This document shows positions 17,887 to 27,231 of a DNA stretch of 64,000 nucleotides, piece by piece. This DNA comes from Elusimicrobiaceae bacterium (GTDB lineage: Bacteria; Elusimicrobiota; Elusimicrobia; Elusimicrobiales; Elusimicrobiaceae): positions 1 to 64,000 of the forward strand of contig JAGCWX010000020.1 in the NCBI GenBank assembly GCA_017961585.1, in the 5' to 3' direction. The notes beneath the pieces were generated by a model. It was not told the origin of the DNA, ran no database searches, and worked only from the letters and a program-made list of their open reading frames with translations. The stretch's first letter is position 1; each line of letters begins with the position of its first letter. Both the position numbers and the translations under genes were made by a program.

Positions 17887-18960
17887 TAAATTCATGAGCA
17901 ACTTTGCAATATTTTCTGTGGCGTGTAAGGGGTCCGGCACCGGCAAATTATTATACGCCTGGCGCATAGCCGCTAATTTCTCAGGGGTGCATTCACGCAA
18001 GGCCTGCTGCAAATTTGCGGCCAGTTCGGGGCCTTCCACAATTAATTGCGCACACCCACTGTCCGCCAATACTTTGGCATTGAAATACTGGTGGTTTGCC
18101 GCCGCGTACGGGAACGGCACCAATACCGCGGGCACTTTGCAGGCAATAACTTCGGCCAAGGTGCTTGCCCCACTGCGGCAAATCATTAAATCCACCGATT
18201 TCATCAGCCGATAAATACCTTCGCAATAATCCAACACTTTCACGTTAGGTAAACCCTTATACGCCTGGGCTTGCGGTTCATACCAACGTTTACCCGTAAT
18301 GTGAATAAATTGCCAGGTGGGCAGGGCTTTAATCACGCTAATAAGGGCCTGATTGAGCCCTTTGGCCCCTTGGCTTCCCCCCATCACTAAAACGGTAGGG
18401 AGCGAGGATTTTAGCCCCAGCTGACTTAGTGCCGTTTCGCGCGAAACGGATTGGCCGAATTCCGGGCGAATGGGGGTACTTGTCAAAACAGCGTTTTTAA
18501 ATGTTTTCTGCATTGGCAACCCCATTAAACGCAACGTAGCAAACCGCGCGCAAATTTTATTGGCCAGCCCCCACAAGGCGTTGGACTCGTGCACAGCAGT
18601 TTTTACACCCATCCGGTGAGAACAAAAAATAAGCGGAAAGGACACGTATCCCCCCATTCCCAGGGTTACATCCGGCTGAAAATCTTTAATCAGCGCGGAC
18701 GTCTGCCGGAAAGAAGCCAACAATTGCTTGATAAACCGAATATGGCGCAAAGGGTTGATACTGCGCGGCAGGCCGGTTTGCAAAGCAAGCTGGGTATACG
18801 GCAAATTTTGCTCTTCCAGCACATCAGAGGCCGGATCATCCTGGCGCACCACAAACAGCACGCGCGCGCCGTGTTCATGCAAAAATTTCCCCAAGGCAAA
18901 ACCCGGGTAAAAATGTCCGCCGGTTCCGCCTGAAGCAATTAGAAAACGTGTGTTTTTCAT
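17884..18960 (-). CDS. murG: UDP-GlcNAc lipid I transferase MurG
   Basis: A 358-residue GT-B glycosyltransferase that makes lipid II from lipid I at the inner face of the inner membrane. Family motifs are SGGTGGHFYPG at residues 9-19, MGGYVSFP, GGSQGAKGLN and the donor-binding RSGASTLAEV. It is the last gene of the leftward cell-wall cluster, its start touching the ftsW stop, and it ends at the shared terminator. Confidence 0.97.
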   Translation of the reverse strand: MKNTRFLIASGGTGGHFYPGFALGKFLHEHGARVLFVVRQDDPASDVLEEQNLPYTQLALQTGLPRSINPLRHIRFIKQLLASFRQTSALIKDFQPDVTLGMGGYVSFPLIFCSHRMGVKTAVHESNALWGLANKICARFATLRLMGLPMQKTFKNAVLTSTPIRPEFGQSVSRETALSQLGLKSSLPTVLVMGGSQGAKGLNQALISVIKALPTWQFIHITGKRWYEPQAQAYKGLPNVKVLDYCEGIYRLMKSVDLMICRSGASTLAEVIACKVPAVLVPFPYAAANHQYFNAKVLADSGCAQLIVEGPELAANLQQALRECTPEKLAAMRQAYNNLPVPDPLHATENIAKLLMNL

Positions 18961-20177
18961 TATTTATTCCTATTTTTGTAATGAGTTACATCACTGCGTA
19001 AATTATTTTGGGTATGATCCACCGCCACTACATTGAGCACAATCCCCATCATCACCAAAGTCATCACCACCGAAGATCCCCCGTACGAAAAGAAGGGTAA
19101 CGCAATCCCTTTGGTGGGTAGGAGCCCAATCGCCATGGCCATATTAAAAAATGCTTGGGAACAAATGGTCAGCGTCAGCCCAAAGATCACCAAACTATTA
19201 AAAGTAGTTTTGGCGATACGCGCCAAGGCAATCCCTCGGTACAAAAGCCAAGCAAAACCAAATACTACAATCAGTACAAATAGCCCTGCCTCTTCGCACA
19301 TGACGGAGAAAATAAAATCCGTATGAGCCGCCGGCAAATATTGCATTTTAAGCTCGCTGTTTCCAAGGCCTTTGCCCAACCATCCGCCGGAACCCACCGC
19401 CATAAAAGATTGCCTTACTTGGTAACTAATGGTCTCTTCGGCACTGCCTCCCATGTGCAAGAACGACAACACACGCGCGCGACGGTACGGCTCTGCCAGT
19501 AAAGCGATAACGCCGCCTAAACCGGCTACTAACACCGGCACCCCTAAATGCAGTAAGCGCGCCCCTGCCACAAAAAGCATACAAAAGAAAACACCGCCCA
19601 TCAGCAGTGGGGTTCCTAAATCTTTCTCCAGCAAAATAAGGAATAACGTAATCCCCCCCACTCCCATAGGTGGGATCAATAACTGCCAGTTCTTAGCCAG
19701 TTTGCCCGCTGTTTTTTCTAAATAATCGGCCAAGTAAATTACCAACGTTACTTTCGCAATTTCGGACGGTTGCAATTTAATAAAACCCAGGTCAATCCAA
19801 CGGTGCGTGTGCGCTTGCGTACGGGTAAAGAGAACGATAATCAGCAGCACCCAAGTTAAATACATTAAATTCATAGGGCGGAAAATTTTAAATTGTAAAA
19901 TCCGCGTAAACGTTTGGGACAAAAACAACGCCGCGCCAATCCCCACCAAATCAAACACAACTTGCCGTTTTACGTAGGCACTGGTTTCAAACGCACTGGC
20001 CGAGTAAGTAAACAGCAATCCAATCAACACAAATGCCAAGCTGATAAATGCCAGCGTGCTGTCTAACTTTAACGGCTGCCAACCTTCCTGGCGCGGGCGG
20101 CTGGGCCGAAACGCAGTAGACCGGGCCAACACAGGCCGCCGACGGGGATTTTTTGTATTTGCAGAAAATAAACTCAT
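18960..20177 (-). CDS. ftsW: Division SEDS glycosyltransferase FtsW
   Basis: A 405-residue multi-spanning SEDS protein, the peptidoglycan polymerase of the divisome. About ten hydrophobic helices follow a basic 35-residue cytoplasmic N-terminus. Motifs include LQPSEIAKV, GGSAEETISYQVRQS and the family ending FFSYGGSSVVM. FtsW rather than RodA is supported by its position between mraY and murG. Confidence 0.94.
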   Translation of the reverse strand: MSLFSANTKNPRRRPVLARSTAFRPSRPRQEGWQPLKLDSTLAFISLAFVLIGLLFTYSASAFETSAYVKRQVVFDLVGIGAALFLSQTFTRILQFKIFRPMNLMYLTWVLLIIVLFTRTQAHTHRWIDLGFIKLQPSEIAKVTLVIYLADYLEKTAGKLAKNWQLLIPPMGVGGITLFLILLEKDLGTPLLMGGVFFCMLFVAGARLLHLGVPVLVAGLGGVIALLAEPYRRARVLSFLHMGGSAEETISYQVRQSFMAVGSGGWLGKGLGNSELKMQYLPAAHTDFIFSVMCEEAGLFVLIVVFGFAWLLYRGIALARIAKTTFNSLVIFGLTLTICSQAFFNMAMAIGLLPTKGIALPFFSYGGSSVVMTLVMMGIVLNVVAVDHTQNNLRSDVTHYKNRNK

Positions 20178-20179
20178 AA

Positions 20180-21265
20180 TTACCTAATCTTCAGTGACGC
20201 TAATGAAATCAACATCAAAACAACACCCACAATCCAAAAACGTACAATTACTTTGGGCTCTGGGATTCCCTTCAACTCAAAATGGTGGTGAATCGGAGCC
20301 ATTTTAAACAAACGCTTACCGTGAGTTATCTTAAAATATCCCATTTGCAGCATGACAGAGGCCGTTTCAATCAAAAACAGGCCACCGGAAATCGGCAACA
20401 AAAGTTCTTGCTTGACACACAAGGCCGCTGTACCAATCACACCACCCAAGAACAGGGAGCTGGTATCCCCCATAAATACTTGAGCCGGGTAAGCATTGAA
20501 CCACAAAAACCCCATACACGCGCCGATCAATGCCCCCATAAACACGGCAATTTCCCCCGCGCCGGGCACGTAAATAATTTTCAAATAATCAGCAAAGTTT
20601 ACGTTCCCTGCTACGTAGGCAAAAATGCCGTACGTTACAGCCGTAAACACCATACATCCGCTGGCAAGCCCGTCCAAACCGTCTGTTAAATTCGTCGCGT
20701 TGGAAGTACCCACAATCACTAACATGGCAAACGCAAAATAAAATATGGACAAATTGATAAACATTTTACTCATATACGGAATAATTAACGACGTGGCATA
20801 CTGCGCATTGGGTGGGTTTATCGCCAAATATCCCACCACAATCAAAGCTGTAATCAGTTGGATAGCCAACTTGATAGAAGACTTCATTCCTTCCGGGTTC
20901 TTCTTCACCAGCTTTGTATAATCATCCATTACTCCGGCGAAACCCAAGCTGATTGTAGTAAATATAAGTAGCCAAATGTATGCATTGGAAAGCTGCGCCC
21001 AAAATAACACACTAACCAGCAAGCTGACCAAGATGAGGATCCCCCCCATGGTAGGGGTACCGCTTTTGGAGAGGTGAGAAGCCGGGCCGTAATCCCGTTC
21101 AATTTGCTGAATTTTGTACGAACGCAATTTGCGTACCACCGCTGGCCCTATTAAAAGCGTCAACAAAAACGAAGTAAAAATGGCCGCCCCGGTACGAAAC
21201 GTAATATAGTTAAAAATGTTTAAGAAACTAAAATGTCCCGTTAAATGTGAAAGGTAATAAAACAT
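20180..21265 (-). CDS. mraY: Phospho-MurNAc-pentapeptide transferase MraY
   Basis: A 361-residue integral membrane enzyme making lipid I from UDP-MurNAc-pentapeptide and undecaprenyl phosphate. The start at 21265 is chosen because AAGGAG lies 9 bp upstream, inside the end of murF, whose stop codon is one base before this ATG. Conserved motifs: GTPTMGG, VMDDYTK with the catalytic Asp pair, NATNLTDGLDGLASG, and the histidine motif PIHHHFELKG. About ten membrane helices. Confidence 0.97.
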   Translation of the reverse strand: MFYYLSHLTGHFSFLNIFNYITFRTGAAIFTSFLLTLLIGPAVVRKLRSYKIQQIERDYGPASHLSKSGTPTMGGILILVSLLVSVLFWAQLSNAYIWLLIFTTISLGFAGVMDDYTKLVKKNPEGMKSSIKLAIQLITALIVVGYLAINPPNAQYATSLIIPYMSKMFINLSIFYFAFAMLVIVGTSNATNLTDGLDGLASGCMVFTAVTYGIFAYVAGNVNFADYLKIIYVPGAGEIAVFMGALIGACMGFLWFNAYPAQVFMGDTSSLFLGGVIGTAALCVKQELLLPISGGLFLIETASVMLQMGYFKITHGKRLFKMAPIHHHFELKGIPEPKVIVRFWIVGVVLMLISLASLKIR

Positions 21266-21266
21266 A

Positions 21267-22613
21267 TTATATCTCCTTATAAACCGCTTCAAAATTCATA
21301 CTGTGTGAAGCTTTTATTAAACAAGTACCGCCCTTTTCGCGCAGTACTTTTTTTAAGGTGGGCAACCATTCTTGAGGTTTGTTCCCGTACCACACTTTGA
21401 GCCCGGTCATTTCCTGCAACACTTCGTAAGCGGCTTGCATTTCAGGCCCGGCCAAAAACACATATTCCGCCCCGTTATCTAAAAGTTGCCGGGCTACCAA
21501 CCGGTGGTATTGTTTAGAAGTAGCCCCTAATTCTTTCATATCTCCCAACACAGCCACCCGCGGAAATTTCTTTTCACGGCCTAAAATTTCCAAGGCATTT
21601 TTCATGCTGGCCGGGTTGGCATTGTAACAATCCAAAATAAACTGCGTATTGGCTTTGGTTTGGCGTTCCAAACGCATGGGCATCGGTGTAAAAGACGTTA
21701 GCCCCGTTTTAATAGCGTCCATGCCAATCCCCAATGCAATTGCCGCGGCACAAGCACAAGCGGCATTTTGCTTATCGTGGCGTTCCAATTTTAACTCAAA
21801 CAAATAAGCTTGCCCTTTGTAGGTAAAGGCAAATTTTTCCGTCTCCAAAATATGCAAATCGGCCTGTTCATGGAAACCAATAGAAATAGCTTTGCCCTTA
21901 TACTCCTTGGATAATCTAGCCAAATATTCATTATCCATATTATACACTAACGTGCCGCCTTCTTTTAAACAACGGGCAATTTCTATTTTCGTTTTGTAAA
22001 CGGTTTCCAAATCGTGAAAAAACTCCAAGTGAGAAGGCCCCACATTGGTAATTACCGCCACGTCCGGCACAGCCAAAGAGGCAATTTCCAAAATGTCTCC
22101 CGGGTGGGAAGCACCCAATTCAAACACGCCATACTTATGTTTGGGTTGAATTTCAAGCAGTGAGAAAGGAACCCCGTACTGATTGTTTAAATTGCCTACA
22201 TTGGCCACCGTAGAACCGGCTGCTTGGCAAATAGCACATAAAATTTGTTTGGTGGTGCTTTTCCCGTTGGAACCCGTAATAGCAGCCACTTTTAACGGGT
22301 TATGAAAACGATGATACTTCGCCAACGCCTGCAATGCTTTTAGCGGATCTTCCACCCAAATAAAACTAGCATCTTTTGGACAAGGGCCCGTATATCCCTT
22401 TTGGGCAATCACCACTCCGGCGCCCTGACTAATAACCTGCGGAATAAATTGCCGCGCATCAAAATTAGACCCTTTTAACGCAATAAAACCATCCCCCGGG
22501 GTAACCACGCGCGAATCGGTAACCAGGGTAGTAATCAAGGCATCCGGCGTGTTGGTTTGCAACTCCCCGTGCGTAATCTCTGCTATTTTACGTAACGTCC
22601 AATTTAATTTCAT
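21267..22613 (-). CDS. murF: UDP-MurNAc-tripeptide D-Ala-D-Ala ligase MurF
   Basis: A 448-residue Mur ligase adding D-alanyl-D-alanine to the stem peptide in the cytoplasm. The N-terminal substrate domain includes DSRVVTPGDGFIALKG. The central domain has the P-loop ITGSNGKSTTK, and the C-terminal domain has LDCYNANPASM and LGDMKELG, both typical of MurF. It follows ftsI directly; murE, which commonly sits between the two, is absent here. Confidence 0.96.
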   Translation of the reverse strand: MKLNWTLRKIAEITHGELQTNTPDALITTLVTDSRVVTPGDGFIALKGSNFDARQFIPQVISQGAGVVIAQKGYTGPCPKDASFIWVEDPLKALQALAKYHRFHNPLKVAAITGSNGKSTTKQILCAICQAAGSTVANVGNLNNQYGVPFSLLEIQPKHKYGVFELGASHPGDILEIASLAVPDVAVITNVGPSHLEFFHDLETVYKTKIEIARCLKEGGTLVYNMDNEYLARLSKEYKGKAISIGFHEQADLHILETEKFAFTYKGQAYLFELKLERHDKQNAACACAAAIALGIGMDAIKTGLTSFTPMPMRLERQTKANTQFILDCYNANPASMKNALEILGREKKFPRVAVLGDMKELGATSKQYHRLVARQLLDNGAEYVFLAGPEMQAAYEVLQEMTGLKVWYGNKPQEWLPTLKKVLREKGGTCLIKASHSMNFEAVYKEI

Positions 22614-22628
22614 AAAAACTCCTTGTCT

Positions 22629-24329
22629 TTATTCAAAATCAGTTTGATCCGGTGCAACTCCCTGCATGGCAAGCAACGGTTCCGCAATTTCTTTAAATAC
22701 AGGGGCAGCGCCCGTGCTCCCAAAGGCATATACTTCCGGATTATCCAAAATAACTAAAATTACAAATTCAGGTTTCGTAGCGGGCACCATTCCGACAAAA
22801 GAAACCACGTGGCTGCGCTTACCGTATCCCCCCTCTTGGGATAACTTCTCCGCTGTTCCTGTTTTCCCGGCCACGTTATAGCCCTTAATTTGGGCCCGTT
22901 TCCCCGAGCCCACTTCCACCACGGTCTGCAAGAGCTCGCGCATGGTTTGAGAGGTTTGCGCACTGATTACACGCCGGATTTTAACGGGTTTAGACAGTTT
23001 TTCTACTTTCCCGTTGGTATACACAATACGGTCTACCAAATGCGGCTGCATCAAAATTCCACCGTTTGCAATGGCTGAGTAAGCCGTAATCAGCTGAATA
23101 GGCGTTACCGAAACCCCATATCCATACCCTTTGGTTACTAAGTCCACCTTCGTCCACGTATTATAGGGCGGGATACTCCCCTTGGATTCCCCGTTAAAAT
23201 TCACATCCGTCTTACCGCCAAAACCAAATGCTTTAAAATAAGAAAATAATGTTTTGGCCCCTATTTCCAGGGCCACTTTCCCGGCCCCAATGTTGGAAGA
23301 TAATTGCAAAATTTCCGCCAAGGTTAAATAATCTTTTTGATGTTGTTTATCGTGAATAACAAACCCTTTGGTTACTTCCCAATTGCGCCCTTCCATGTAA
23401 ACAGAAGCATTGGGCGGGAGCGTCCCGGAGTCAATAGCGGTGGCTACGGCTATACTTTTAAATGTAGAACCTGGCTCGTAGGTAAATTGGAACGCTAGGG
23501 ATTGCCCGTCCTTTACGGGGTAAGAAGCGGCGGCCAAAATATGCCCCGTGTTGGGGTTCTGAACCAGGGCAATAGCCCGTTGCGGTTTTAGTTTTTCCAC
23601 GGCATTATTTAACGCACGTTCTGCATAAAATTGGGCGGTAGAATCTATCGTCAAATACACATTGGCCACATTTATTTTTTCTTTCAAGCTGCGGTCATAA
23701 ATAATTTCCCCGCGGCCGGAGCGTTTGGCACGTTTTTTGCTAACGTCTTGTGTCATGGGGTCGTTGTACATCTGCTCAATGCCCGACAGCCCCACATTTT
23801 TAGAATTGGCGGCTCCCAATATATCCAAAGCACTTTGTCCAAAGGGGTGTATCCGTTCGTATTCCGGGGTCAATTCCATTCCTTGACCTAGGTCTTGGCG
23901 TCGCACTTGGGCCAGTTGCATATACACGTCCGGTTTAATCCGCTTGGCCACAAAGAAGAAATTTTTAGATTGATTCCATTTGTCCGCAATTTGCTTTTTG
24001 GGAATATTCAAAGTTTCTGCCAAAAAAGTAAAAGTAGCATCTTTATCTTTCACATAACGTTTTACGATTCCACAGGAGTGCGTACGCACAGATTCCGCCA
24101 AAGAACGCCCGTTTACGTCGTAAATTCCGCCCCGGACACGATCCTCCGCCAAATAGTTATAAATGGCACGTTCTGCCTTGGAGGAATATTCTTCATGCCG
24201 GAATAATTGCAAATAGAACAACTTTCCCGTAATCAACGCAGGAGCTAAAAACATGACACCAAGCACCCAACTCATTCTTTTTTTAACGTTGAAAACACCG
24301 GGAGCGGAAAAAGGCGTGCGTCTAATCAT
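22629..24329 (-). CDS. ftsI: Division transpeptidase (penicillin-binding protein, FtsI/PBP3 type)
   Basis: A 566-residue class B penicillin-binding protein. One N-terminal membrane anchor (MSWVLGVMFLAPALITGKLFYLQLF) is followed by a pedestal domain and a transpeptidase domain with the three active-site motifs: EPGSTFKS (catalytic Ser), SSN and KTGTAEK. It crosslinks septal peptidoglycan in the periplasm. There is no PASTA domain. It overlaps ftsL by 4 bp, and the neighbourhood supports FtsI rather than an elongation PBP2. Confidence 0.94.
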   Translation of the reverse strand: MIRRTPFSAPGVFNVKKRMSWVLGVMFLAPALITGKLFYLQLFRHEEYSSKAERAIYNYLAEDRVRGGIYDVNGRSLAESVRTHSCGIVKRYVKDKDATFTFLAETLNIPKKQIADKWNQSKNFFFVAKRIKPDVYMQLAQVRRQDLGQGMELTPEYERIHPFGQSALDILGAANSKNVGLSGIEQMYNDPMTQDVSKKRAKRSGRGEIIYDRSLKEKINVANVYLTIDSTAQFYAERALNNAVEKLKPQRAIALVQNPNTGHILAAASYPVKDGQSLAFQFTYEPGSTFKSIAVATAIDSGTLPPNASVYMEGRNWEVTKGFVIHDKQHQKDYLTLAEILQLSSNIGAGKVALEIGAKTLFSYFKAFGFGGKTDVNFNGESKGSIPPYNTWTKVDLVTKGYGYGVSVTPIQLITAYSAIANGGILMQPHLVDRIVYTNGKVEKLSKPVKIRRVISAQTSQTMRELLQTVVEVGSGKRAQIKGYNVAGKTGTAEKLSQEGGYGKRSHVVSFVGMVPATKPEFVILVILDNPEVYAFGSTGAAPVFKEIAEPLLAMQGVAPDQTDFE

Positions 24330-24586
24330 TTGGTCCCTTCCAATACAATAACTTGATGAGGTTTTACTTCAACCATCCCCAAATTTTGCTCCGCAAATTG
24401 GGTCACTTCCTGCGGGCTAGATAAACGAGAAATTTCCAATTCTTCATATTGGTTGCGGGCTTCTTTGATGGCCACCTCATTTTGCAATTGACTAATAACC
24501 CGCCCGGAACGTGCAATTCCTATATGGATAGAAATCATAATAAAAGCAAATACAAAGAAAATCAGCAACCAACCTACGTATTTCAT
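24326..24586 (-). CDS. ftsL: FtsL-like division protein
   Basis: An 86-residue single-pass protein: one membrane helix (YVGWLLIFFVFAFIMISIHI) followed by a coiled-coil-like segment (VISQLQNEVAIKEARNQYEELE) and a short tail resembling the family's 'EQNLGM' ending. Sequence conservation in FtsL is low. The call rests on this topology and on its place between rsmH and ftsI with overlapping ends on both sides. Confidence 0.85.
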   Translation of the reverse strand: MKYVGWLLIFFVFAFIMISIHIGIARSGRVISQLQNEVAIKEARNQYEELEISRLSSPQEVTQFAEQNLGMVEVKPHQVIVLEGTK

Positions 24587-25464
24587 AAGCGTTCAATTAT
24601 CCTCAGTTTAGCACTCCGCGCGCGACGGTTTTGGTATATTTCTTCCCGGGAAGGAGCCAAGGCATGTTTGTTGACTAGTTTCCACCCTCCCCCGGACACC
24701 AACGTTTTAAAAGCGTTTTTGATCAGACGGTCTTCCAACGAATGGAATGTCAGCACGGCTCCGCGCGCACCGGGCTTTAAAATCTGAGCCAACACTTCGG
24801 GGATTTTGGCTACATGCTCTAATTCCTGGTTGCAAGCGATCCGAAGGGCCTGAAACATCTGCGTGGCCGGATGAATGCGGCCGCGTTGCGGGCCCAACAC
24901 TTGCTGGGCAATTTGTTTTAATTGCCCGGTGGTTTCAATCCGCTGCGTACGACGAGCCGTTACAATGGCATGAGCCAATTGCATGGCACGGCGTTCCTCT
25001 CCGTAATCGGCAAAAACGCGGGCCAAATCTTCTATTCCCCATGTATTGACCACGTCCGCCGCACTAAGCGCAGCCGACGAGTCAAAACGCATATCCAGCG
25101 GGCCGTCCGCCAAGATACTAAATCCACGAGAAGGATCATCTAATTGATATGAGCTAAGCCCCAAATCAAACAAAGCTCCGTCCACCTCTTTCACGCCGTA
25201 ATCAGCCAATACTTGCGCGGCTTGTGCGTAACTGGCATGGCACGTCGTTAAGCGTGTATCCGCCGTACGTTGCTGTGCCATAGCGAGGGCTTTTGCATCC
25301 CGGTCAAATCCAAAGATTCGGGCCTGCGGGGAAAGTTTCTGCAAAAAATAGCGAGTATGCCCACCCAAGCCAAGTGTGCCGTCCACGTATATGCCTTGCG
25401 GATTGATCAGCAAGTATGAAGCAATTTCAGGGGCCATAATCGGGATATGAGTCCAGGTTGTCAT
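24583..25464 (-). CDS. rsmH: 16S rRNA m4C1402 methyltransferase RsmH
   Basis: A 293-residue SAM-dependent methyltransferase (formerly MraW). Typical motifs are HIPIMAPE at the start, VDGTLGLGGHTRYFL, FDLGLSSYQLDDPSRGFS, and TFHSLEDRLIKN near the end. It N4-methylates C1402 of 16S rRNA. It overlaps both neighbours by 4 bp, consistent with one transcript from mnmE to murG. Confidence 0.97.
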   Translation of the reverse strand: MTTWTHIPIMAPEIASYLLINPQGIYVDGTLGLGGHTRYFLQKLSPQARIFGFDRDAKALAMAQQRTADTRLTTCHASYAQAAQVLADYGVKEVDGALFDLGLSSYQLDDPSRGFSILADGPLDMRFDSSAALSAADVVNTWGIEDLARVFADYGEERRAMQLAHAIVTARRTQRIETTGQLKQIAQQVLGPQRGRIHPATQMFQALRIACNQELEHVAKIPEVLAQILKPGARGAVLTFHSLEDRLIKNAFKTLVSGGGWKLVNKHALAPSREEIYQNRRARSAKLRIIERL

Positions 25465-26627
25465 TTGGAACCTCCCGGTTGGGCAAATTGCAATCGTCCC
25501 TCTTTGTATGCTTTTTGCAAATCATGCAACCAAACATTTTGCAGGGTACTTACTTTGTTAAAAGGCATTCCATATCCCCGATAGAGGGCCTGATAAATGG
25601 GGGTTCCTTTTTTAAGCTCCTCACACATTTTGTAAAATTCATCGCGTGAGCGCGTATTGAGCAAATAATCCACCACGCTATACGCTTGCGTATACCACAC
25701 TTCCGCTTTATCATGGGAATAATTTTTGAGCGTTTCGGCAGACATCATTTCTTCAAACGGAATCACTTTTCCTGTTTGAACGATTTGTGTAAGTCTTTTT
25801 TCTACATAGCTGGGGCGCTTTTTACTGGCGTATACCTGCATATACACTGCCATTCCTTCTGAAAGCCATAATGGGGACAATTTAGGCAAAAAATATTGAT
25901 CAAAATACAAGTGAGTCAACTCATGTACGGTTAGGGCATAAAATCCGGTCTTTTCAATTACATACATGGTATCGGATTGCAAATCCGAGGAGGCCCCGCT
26001 CCACGCCGGCCGTTTGGTAAAGTCCATATAAGATTCTTTGGCATTAAACAACATCACCAAAATTTTACTGGGTTTAACTACGATAGTAAACGGAGTCAAA
26101 TCCAACATTAAATTCCCGTGGATTGTATCCAATACATTTTTAACTTTAGGGGTAACGGGGTCTTTTTCCCGGTAGATGAGGTAATTGAAAGTATCCCCGG
26201 TTAAGAAACCTGGCGGCGGCGGTACCCAACGCACTTTTTGAGCGGAATTAAGAGGACGATAGGCCTCGGTAGGAATTTCTTCCATATCTCCAACCGGAGC
26301 CACTGCTGAAATTTGCTCCAGTCCGCTTATCAACCCTTCCATTTGCGAAGCCGGGGCTTCCTGCACCGTACTGGGGGCAGGCGTATCGGTCTGCGCGGGC
26401 GGAGGAACGGAAATATCCGGGCGCATTTGTTGGGCATGTCCGCGGTAATCATTATCGCTAGGAGGTGCCACTACGGTACTATGATCGGCCGGATGACTTT
26501 GAAAACGTTTGGGTTCTTGTGTTAAATTGCGCGCGATATCCCGCAAGCTCATGGCATGCGAAGCACTTCCTGCCAAAAGCAGAGCAACCGTTCCTATCAA
26601 ACCCCTAAATACGCGTTCCATTTTCAT
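25461..26627 (-). CDS. Exported peptidase MA-like metalloprotease
   Basis: A 388-residue protein with a signal peptide (VFRGLIGTVALLLAGSASHA), a Pro-rich linker of about 120 residues (VPPPAQTDTPAPS and similar), and a C-terminal gluzincin-like domain. Zinc motif HELTH lies near residue 237, and the third ligand is probably the Glu in LWLSEGMAVYM about 20 residues later, the pattern of peptidase MA/DUF1570-type proteins. It is embedded between rsmG and rsmH with 4- and 23-bp overlaps, an unusual place for a protease, and may act on envelope or wall proteins. The substrate is unknown. Confidence 0.75.
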   Translation of the reverse strand: MKMERVFRGLIGTVALLLAGSASHAMSLRDIARNLTQEPKRFQSHPADHSTVVAPPSDNDYRGHAQQMRPDISVPPPAQTDTPAPSTVQEAPASQMEGLISGLEQISAVAPVGDMEEIPTEAYRPLNSAQKVRWVPPPPGFLTGDTFNYLIYREKDPVTPKVKNVLDTIHGNLMLDLTPFTIVVKPSKILVMLFNAKESYMDFTKRPAWSGASSDLQSDTMYVIEKTGFYALTVHELTHLYFDQYFLPKLSPLWLSEGMAVYMQVYASKKRPSYVEKRLTQIVQTGKVIPFEEMMSAETLKNYSHDKAEVWYTQAYSVVDYLLNTRSRDEFYKMCEELKKGTPIYQALYRGYGMPFNKVSTLQNVWLHDLQKAYKEGRLQFAQPGGSK

Positions 26628-27231
26628 CTTTCTTATATGATACTAAATGCCGGGTTTTATCGTCCCAAGGAAGTGTATATTCTTCCACAGTTCCTTTTCC
26701 CCACGAAGGGGCCTGTTCTCCCTGAAAAGCCAAGAAAATCCCCCCCGGCTTTAAGGCAGACAAGCATAGCGGCCCGATTTGCACAAGTGGGCCCATGGCA
26801 CGTTCCGTCAATACATCAAACTGAAAATGAGTTCCCTGTCCTAAACGGACATTCTTAATTTGTACATTCCCAATATTAGATTGCATAGCCGCCCAGTTCA
26901 TAAATTTACAACGCCGCTCTAAACTTTCAATTAGCGTAACCTGCACCTGTGGCAAGCAAACAGCCAGGGTCATTCCGATATATCCGCACCCGGCTCCGGC
27001 ATCCGCCACTTGCAAGGCCTCGGGATGTTTTTTAGCAATCCATGCGGCGGCTACCATACCATCGCAAATATGACGCAATAGAATTTCCTCTAAACTTTGG
27101 GCACTGGTCAAATTTAAAAAATCTTTTTTCTCCCACACACAGCGAGCGTACGCACGCAAAAGGCCTATTTGAGCATCCGTTAAATTAAGCTCTAACGTTT
27201 GGGCAAAGTTAACTAGCTTTTTGTGTGGCAT
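26605..27231 (-). CDS. rsmG: 16S rRNA m7G527 methyltransferase RsmG
   Basis: A 208-residue Rossmann-fold methyltransferase with the SAM-binding motif VADAGAGCGYIGMTLA (about 76-91), ERRCKFMNW, and TERAMGPL downstream. It modifies G527 of 16S rRNA. It overlaps mnmG by 23 bp upstream, the usual mnmG-rsmG pairing, and the exported peptidase gene by 23 bp downstream. Confidence 0.93.
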   Translation of the reverse strand: MPHKKLVNFAQTLELNLTDAQIGLLRAYARCVWEKKDFLNLTSAQSLEEILLRHICDGMVAAAWIAKKHPEALQVADAGAGCGYIGMTLAVCLPQVQVTLIESLERRCKFMNWAAMQSNIGNVQIKNVRLGQGTHFQFDVLTERAMGPLVQIGPLCLSALKPGGIFLAFQGEQAPSWGKGTVEEYTLPWDDKTRHLVSYKKDENGTRI